This document shows, in pieces, positions 57,673-64,000 of a DNA stretch of 64,000 bases. The notes under the pieces are model-generated. The model saw only the letters and a list, made by a program, of their open reading frames with translations, made no database searches and had not been told where the DNA came from. This DNA comes from Chrysoporthe austroafricana (Eukaryota > Ascomycota > Sordariomycetes > Diaporthales > Cryphonectriaceae). The translations under genes were made by a program, and so were the position numbers. Each line of letters begins with the position of its first letter. Position 1 is the stretch's first letter. The stretch covers positions 3,038,001-3,102,000 of the forward strand of contig JYIP02000005.1 in NCBI GenBank assembly GCA_001051155.2. The letters run 5' to 3'.

Positions 57673-58083
57673 TCTGCTAGACGATGGCGTGTGATGCCTG
57701 GCACGCATCACTGATGAAAACACGCACATGCCCCCTTCAGTTCTCGATGTCACCGTCGTGTATGTAGATGATTAGCCAGGTCCCTCACACAGTCGGTGTC
57801 TCTGGCAAGGCTATATCATCACTTCACAAACCACCACCGCTCCCCTTCCGCGTTCAGTCAGTGATCATAGCCAGGAAGGAAGCATGGGAGGGACGTTTGG
57901 ATGCGGAACCAAAATTTTGCTTTCAACAAACAGGAGATAGTGCCATAGCACACCCAGAAGACCGTCTCAGGCAGGCGAGGTTGCCCTCTGGTGAACTCGC
58001 ACTCTCTTTTATAGCCAATCACTTTTTTACCGTTCCTCGTCTTTGATCCTAGAGCCACTTGTCGTGTACCTACTGTCTCCCTA
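57673..58083. other. intergenic between convergent B-box gene and ABCC transporter
   Basis: A 411-bp convergent spacer that should hold both 3' UTRs. Nothing else seen. Confidence 0.55.
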
Positions 58084-61000
58084 CTAAGCCTTTGCATCCC
58101 CTAGCACCATCTCAACCAACTTGTCCTTCTCGGCACTGCTCTGGACCAGATCCCAGAAAGCGCCTGTCCCATCAAACACCTCCTCTCCTTCCTCTCCTTC
58201 CTCTCCAGCATCAGCGGCCTTCTTCCCATCCTCGTTCTCTTCCCCCAAAGCCCGCTTCTCATCCCTCGCCATGCCTCTCTCGAGTAGTTCCTTCGACGTG
58301 CCCATCTCAGCCACGCGGCCCTTCTCCAGCACGAGGATCTTGTCAAAGTCCGCGACAGTACTCAAGCGGTGCGCGATCACCAGCACCGTACAGCCCGCCG
58401 CGGCGAACGAGTCCCTCAGGCTGGATTGGATTGCGGCATCGGTGGCCCTGTCGACGGCGGAGGTGGCTTCGTCCATGATCACGATCTTCGGCCTGGTGAG
58501 CAGCGCGCGCGCGAGACACACAAGCTGTCGCTGGCCCTGCGAGAGGTTGCCGCCGCCGGTGGAGATTTCCATGGAAAGGTTGTTGAAGATGTCGGTGCTG
58601 TCACCGGATGTCGCGGGCTGACCATCGGCTACGGTGGCTGTCGTAATGGCCGTGGAGGGTGCGATGTCGATGTTCTCGACATCTGGAGCCGGGGCTTCGA
58701 TTCCGGAAACGGTTGGAACGGGAATGGCTTCTGTGGTGGAAACGAGGGTTTCTTCATGCGAGGCTACCGCAGCGTGGGTGACCCTCTCGGCATTTGCTGG
58801 ATTCGGCTTGGCGAGGTGGACACGCTGGAGTGTCGTCTGTATCTCGTAGTCATCTCTGTTGCCCTCCATATCCAGATTCGACCGGAGTGTTCCCGAGAAT
58901 AGGAAGGGATCTTGAGGGATGATGGCAAGTCGGCTCCGGAGATGCGTTAGCTTTAGCTCGGCTATATCGATGTTGTCAATCCGAACAGAGCCTTGCCGCG
59001 GCTTGAGCAGACGGAAGAATACCGAAGCCAGTGTACTCTTTCCAGCGCCTGTGCGGCCAATGATACCAATGCGCTCACCAGGCTTCACGGTGAAGTTGAG
59101 GTTCTTCAACACGGGCGGCAGCGTATCCTTGTAGGCGACAGACAGGTCCTCAACCTCGATATTGCCCTCCGCTGGCCATGCTGCTGGGGCATCCTTCCCG
59201 TCCTCTGGCTCAGTCTCGATCTCCGAGTACTCAACGACACGTTCCGTTGCGTTGAAGCTTAGCTCGATGGAGGTCATGCTTTGCAAGAGGCCCGACAACC
59301 TCCATGAATATCTCAGTGCGAAAGTAAGACTGAAACCTGCAACAGCAGCATCAACATGTCCGCTCACGGCAACGAGCGCGACAACAGTCACAAAGATGGT
59401 GCCTATCATTGAGAGTCTGAAACTCATCCACCTGCTAGACAAGTTCTGGGCCCAGCTTGCCTTGTTGGAGTTGTCGATGAGGTTGAACCTATGTCGAGAC
59501 GATCAGTATCGCGAATGAGTACCCCTTTAGACAAGCCAGACACTTACATCCGGGTCATGTAGAAATTGGTGCGCTGAAAGGCTCGGACGGTCGAGAGACC
59601 TGACAGCACGGAGCTGAACTGATCATAAATCGGGGAGTTTGAGATCGAGTTAATCCTCTTTACCTCTCGTGCAACATGGATGTAAACGCTGGCTATCCGA
59701 GCATACATGGCCATGAGGACGATTCCGGCGAGGATGACATAGACAGACACAGACAACGTTGCCGCGATAGTAAAAATGAGCGAGAAGATGCTCTGTATGA
59801 AGTTGCCAAGTTCGCCGGGGAGACGTCTATCGACCATGAACATGTCGGACGTGAAGCGATTCAAGATTCGACCGGAGGGATTGGTGTCGACCCAGCTAAG
59901 CGGTGCCCTCAAGATGGCGTGGGCCATTCTTTCGAAGAGGATGCGTGATGTCCGCAGACCAATCGCGGTCATGGTAAGAGACCGCGCAACCTGATACAAA
60001 CATCAGCCATTTGCCACGAGTTGTGAAGGTGATGTGGAGCAGAGCGACTTGACAGTAGATGGCAGCAATAACCGACAGTGGTCATTCCAAAGTGCTCCGT
60101 TGGGATTCTGGGGCAGACCTAGGGAGTAGTAATGGGATAGGTTCAGGGGGTGCGACCTACCATGGCGAGAACCATCAAGACATAGAAGAGGACCGACATG
60201 CCGATCCAGAATGCAACTGAGTGGCCCTGAACGACTACTGCGTGGAACGGCGTCTTGTGGGGCATCAGCTCAGAATAGAGCATTCCTCTGTGGGGGGCCT
60301 GAATGAATATGTCCTGATTCCCGTAGTGTGAGAACGTGGAGAAGTTGTGAACCTCCTCAGTCGACACATTGTCAGTAAGCGCCTTGAAACTCCAGACTCT
60401 ACCGATACTTGCAAGTCCACCGGCGATGATGAGGAAAAAGACGAGTGACCAGAGCACCGGGGCTTTGCTAGCCTTGAGATAGGTCTTATACACCTTCCAC
60501 TTGACGCGACCCGTCTCGCGCTTCTCCTCATCCTCTTTGTCTTTAGACTTCTTCTGATCGATGGCAGTCTCGGTCGGGGCGATCGTGGTGCGCTCGGAGG
60601 GAATCTGATCCTCCTGTGAGTCTACTACGGTCGGGGTCTCACTTGCTTCATGGATCGAAGAGTGCTTTGATACGCTGGCTGAGCTGATAACCATATCGGA
60701 AGGAGTGATGGTCTCGGCGCTCTCCAGCCTTCCTTCATGGAGACGGACGAGGTAGCTCGCCTTTGGTAGACACAATTCCGCATGGTGTGTGGCCAAAATT
60801 CTGGTTCGCCCATCTGCCAACTCTCCCGTCAAGGCCTGATCAACCATGATGCGGCCAACATGAGCGTCGACAGCGGAAAGAACGTCGTCCAAGATGAGGA
60901 TGCCGGCGCGAGAGTACAATGCTCTCGCGAGCGCGACTCGCCAACGTTGACCGCCACTGAGAGTTACGCCCTTCGGTCCGACCTCAGTCTTATCTCCGTC

Positions 61001-63584
61001 GACAAGGAGCTCGATGTCCTTTTCCAGGGAACAGGCCTTCAGGACCTTTTGATAACGTGATTCGACGAAGGGCAGACCGAATGTGATGTTGTCTTGTACC
61101 GTTCCTGTTTCGATCCACGGCGTTTGAGACACGAAGGCCGTGAGCGAAGGAACGAGCCATTCTGCTTCAGGGATGGGTTTCACATCGTCAAGCTCTTCTT
61201 CCGGTGGTGGCGTCGGAACCTGGACAGTTCCCGAGATGAGCTTCACTTCCCCAAGAATGGCTGCCAGGAGCAACGATTTGCCAGAGCCGGTCTTTCCAGA
61301 TATTACCGACAGCTTTCCCTCTGGGAAGCGAAGCGAGACGTCTTGCAACATGGAACGTGCCTCGGTCGGCTCAGCAGTACTATCTTCATCTGTGTCCTCT
61401 TTCTTGGGCCAAGCAACGGTCATTTTCTCCAGAATGATAGCGTCTCCTGGGGTCGTGACAGGCTCCTTGTCAGGCTGCCTCAGGTACTTCTCCAGTCGCA
61501 CACAGCTTGTCCAAGCTTCCATCATGTACACCTGCAGTAAGGGTAGGAGAGCAGTCGCCTCGTCGAGCTGATCGAAGAGGCCGAGTGAGGCGAATATGAC
61601 CGAGGCTTTGATGTTTCCATCCTGTTCCCAGGCATACACTGACTGTGCAACGCAGGCAAGGAGGAGAGGCCCCATGTTCATCACGAGGATGACAGCACAC
61701 ATGAACAAGGACGCTTTCCAATACTGTCCCAGCTCATCGTTCCGGCTCTGCATAATCTTATTCTCCCAATGCTGTTCGAGAGCCGAGTACTTGATCTGTC
61801 GCATGCCCTGAAGAGCTTCAGTGAGCAGGTGAACTTTGCCATCGCGATACTTCATGAGGCCACTGTTGCGCACGGCATTAGTAAAGTGGTCCTCATAAAG
61901 TACAGGGTGCTTCAGGAGCGGGGTGATCTCAGAGCCGAACCTCAGGACACTTACAATTGGATCTTTGCGTATTTCTTGGAAATCCAGGTGTTCAGGGGGA
62001 TGATCAATGCCGCCGAGGCAAGACCCGCGATGACAGCCCTCCACCCCAAAAGGGTCATCAGGAAACCACCAGCCAAGACGAGCTTGACTAAGGCCAAGGG
62101 AAGGTAGTACTGCTTAGTGTTAGAACCGTATCACGAAGCCCAAAGTGCTCGATTATAGAAATTTCTGAAAGAGGCGACAAGGGGCACGGCATGAGGAATA
62201 GAGGGCTACCAACATTGAAGGAACAGAACATTGTCACGCGCCCTGAATCGAGCTTCATATGGTTGATGACAGATTGCCGGACTTCATCTTTCTTGTCTGT
62301 CCCGTTTGACTTCCCATCCGAATCTTTCTTGTTCTTGCTCTTGGCATCGCCATCCTTCTTGGGGTCGTCGCTGTCGTCGTTCTTCTCGTCTTGAGACTGA
62401 GGAGGAGGCATGGCCGTTTCGTGCTCCTTCAATGCCTTGTTGAACACTAGCGTCTGCAGGACGGAGTTCATAGGTATGACCAGGTGACTATTGGTCCACC
62501 AGCTCATCACGCTACCGACAATGCTGTCCAGAGCCAGACTCAGACAGAGCGCGAGCACCCACGCCAAATTAGCCGACATCCCCGTCTCCGGCGTCCTCGG
62601 CTGTTCGAGCCGCTGGAGGAGATTGTACATCACGTACTGCGGGAACAAGGCCAGGACCGCTTCGATGAGCACCAGGCCCCACTGTTGCGCCAGCTCGACC
62701 CAGTGGAATTTGAACAGCTTCCACCACAAGCGCCCCTCAGTCTTCTTCTCGTTAAAGATGCGGTGGAGATTTGAAGATCGGTTCAGGTAGTCGAGCTGAG
62801 GCAGATCCTCCATCTCTAGCCGCCGCTCCTTGGAGATATCGAAGACGAGGGAGTTCCACGAGAAGGAAATCTTGGAGAGCAGCGAGACCGTGTACTGCTG
62901 GTCTACCAGGATCCCTTTGAAGTAGACATCCGGCCTCCGCGGGACAGAGCCAAGCGCGAAGAAAGCTACGAGAGCGGCGATGGCCTGGAGGAGCCAGCAC
63001 ACCCCCTCGGCCAACTGAAGAGAATCCTGGGAGGAGCTCAGAACGTCTTCCAGTTTGCTCCGGTAGATGAGGGACGCCAGTGCCAGCACAGAGCACACAA
63101 GCGCGAAATTTGCGAGTCGGTACTTGGCCTGGTAGTCACCTCTGGGAGGCAAGAAGACACATTGGAAGAAGATGAGCCCCTGTGCCCCTGTTAGCTGGCC
63201 GTACGAGGATCGACTTCATGCTGTCATACCCACCCAAGCAATGACATCTGCCCATGTCCCCAAGAAACCATGCAGACTTGATGTCACTCCCTCTGACGAG
63301 CCTGCCCTTCGCGATAAAATGGCGGCCGTGATTGCGGCTGCCAGGCCGAGGGCGGAGCTCAACCATGCGGCGGCCCGGGACGGGAGGTCCGAATACTCCT
63401 GGGTGGACTTCTCCGTGGCCTCCCCATCCTTGTCTTCGTAGAATCCCGTGATTGTTCCATAGCCCTGAGCTTTCAGGAGCTTCGCCCTGGTGATGAGGTG
63501 CGCGACAGCCGGGACGGTGAGGACCGCGACGAGGACGACTTCCAGTCCGACGACTGCCGCCTCCAAATCATCATGAACAGTCAT
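58084..63584 (-). CDS. ABC transporter, ABCC/MRP type (two TMDs, two NBDs)
   Basis: Full-length exporter of the MRP/Ybt1-like group, which moves glutathione conjugates, bile-acid-like compounds or drugs across the vacuolar or plasma membrane. I predict six exons: 63584-63230, 63187-62214, 62109-61955, 61862-60161, 59990-59548 and 59488-58084, about 1,677 residues. Order: N-terminal hydrophobic helices, TMD1, NBD1 (Walker A GKTGSGKS near residue 680, LSGGQRWR, Walker B ILILDDVLSAVD), TMD2, then NBD2 (GRTGAGKS near 1358, NLSQGQRQL, IVIMDEATSAVD). NBD1 has Asp in place of the catalytic Glu, as is usual in ABCC proteins. An Ala/Thr/Val-rich insertion of about 75 residues precedes the NBD2 signature. 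Intron 1 is only 42 nt, and intron 2 uses a GTTGGT donor, my least certain join. The substrate is unknown. Confidence 0.93.
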
Positions 63585-64000
63585 CTGGCACCCAAAGGCC
63601 TTGCTCGTCGCCGGTGCTTGCGCTGGGTTGTGGGATGCTCTTGGCGGCGCCTACTACGCGTGCGTGTGGGTGGCGAAGAGCGTGGAGCGAGCAAGAGAAG
63701 CACAAGGCGCGTAGGGAAGAACAGACGGGCACAAAATCGGGCAGTTAAGGGATGAGATTTTTGGGCACGCCTCAAGGTCTGACCAAGACTGCACGCGTCT
63801 CGCCCTGAAAAGCACAAGGTCGTCGCCCCGAAATGCTGGTCATGTGCACAAGCACAAGTGCACGAAAGAATCGGTTGTTCCGTGAGACGTCGGTGAGGGC
63901 GGAAGCCCCGGTTGGCGTGGGTTGGATTGGGTGAGATTCAGCCGCGTCCCAGTCGGAACGTTGAGAGTGGGTCCGTTTCAACTGTAACAACCTGGCCCGT
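63585..64000. promoter_or_regulatory. upstream region of the ABCC transporter, window edge
   Basis: This is the 5' flank of the leftward transporter gene. I see no clear TATA box. Short open frames crossing it are out of frame with the transporter. Confidence 0.45.

Noticed and set aside
57768..58046. 92-codon open frame between the B-box gene and the ABCC transporter
   Set aside because: It lies in a 411-bp convergent spacer and has no motif.
1..64000. tRNA, 5S rRNA, snRNA, CRISPR and telomere repeats
   Set aside because: I looked for B-box GGTTCGANTCC-like words, the fungal 5S core and long TTAGGG arrays; only isolated partial matches (for example GGTTCGAATGG near 39745) without matching A-box or cloverleaf.

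Overview
This window is nuclear DNA of a filamentous ascomycete (Pezizomycotina), most likely a Sordariomycete. The genes are split by many short introns (about 42-170 bp) with GTRNGT-like donors, CTRAY branch points and YAG acceptors. Coding DNA is GC-rich, and the best-recognised proteins (Med16, Hst4-type sirtuin, Chd1, Rli1, Prp40, Trs65, Sld3, Ssk2-type MAPKKK) form the housekeeping set of such a fungus. No tRNA, rRNA, CRISPR, prophage or intact transposon was found. Species assignment is inference only.

Layout. 0.3-3.5 kb: Mediator subunit Med16 (-). 4.6-6.6 kb: a six-exon cytochrome P450 (+), followed by a suspicious poly-T/poly-G block holding one N. 8.3-10.3 kb: an Hst3/Hst4-type sirtuin (+). 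12.4-17.6 kb: the chromodomain remodeller Chd1 (-), with a 27-nt microexon. 20.5-23.0 kb: the Fe-S ABC protein Rli1/ABCE1 (+) in ten exons, one only 12 nt long. 24.4-27.1 kb: the splicing factor Prp40 (-), divergent from the TRAPPII subunit Trs65 (27.6-29.6 kb, +). 30.2-33.3 kb: the replication initiator Sld3 (-), divergent from the Ssk2/SskB MAPKKK (34.9-39.1 kb, +). 40.8-42.6 kb: a second, unrelated P450 (+). 45.9-46.8 kb: an orphan SANT/Myb-like protein with a KEN box (-). 46.8-55.8 kb: a 9-kb gene-poor, microsatellite-rich tract whose last part shifts to lower GC. 55.8-57.7 kb: an orphan B-box-like zinc-finger/RGG protein (+). 58.1-63.6 kb: an ABCC-type full ABC transporter (-).

Functional reading. 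The left two thirds is an ordinary core-genome block. Transcription (Med16), chromatin (sirtuin, Chd1), translation (Rli1), splicing (Prp40), trafficking (Trs65), replication (Sld3) and stress signalling (Ssk2) lie side by side without an evident shared pathway. The right third looks more accessory: a P450, two poorly characterised proteins, long repeat-rich intergenic DNA and a transporter. It does not form a recognisable secondary-metabolite cluster, because no backbone synthase is present.

Exon boundaries were worked out by hand from splice consensus, reading-frame continuity and family conservation. They should be treated as strong predictions, not as transcript-proven structures. I did not see a convincing new multi-gene system. 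The best candidates for new biology are the two orphan proteins (45.9-46.8 and 55.8-57.7 kb) and the promoter of the second one.
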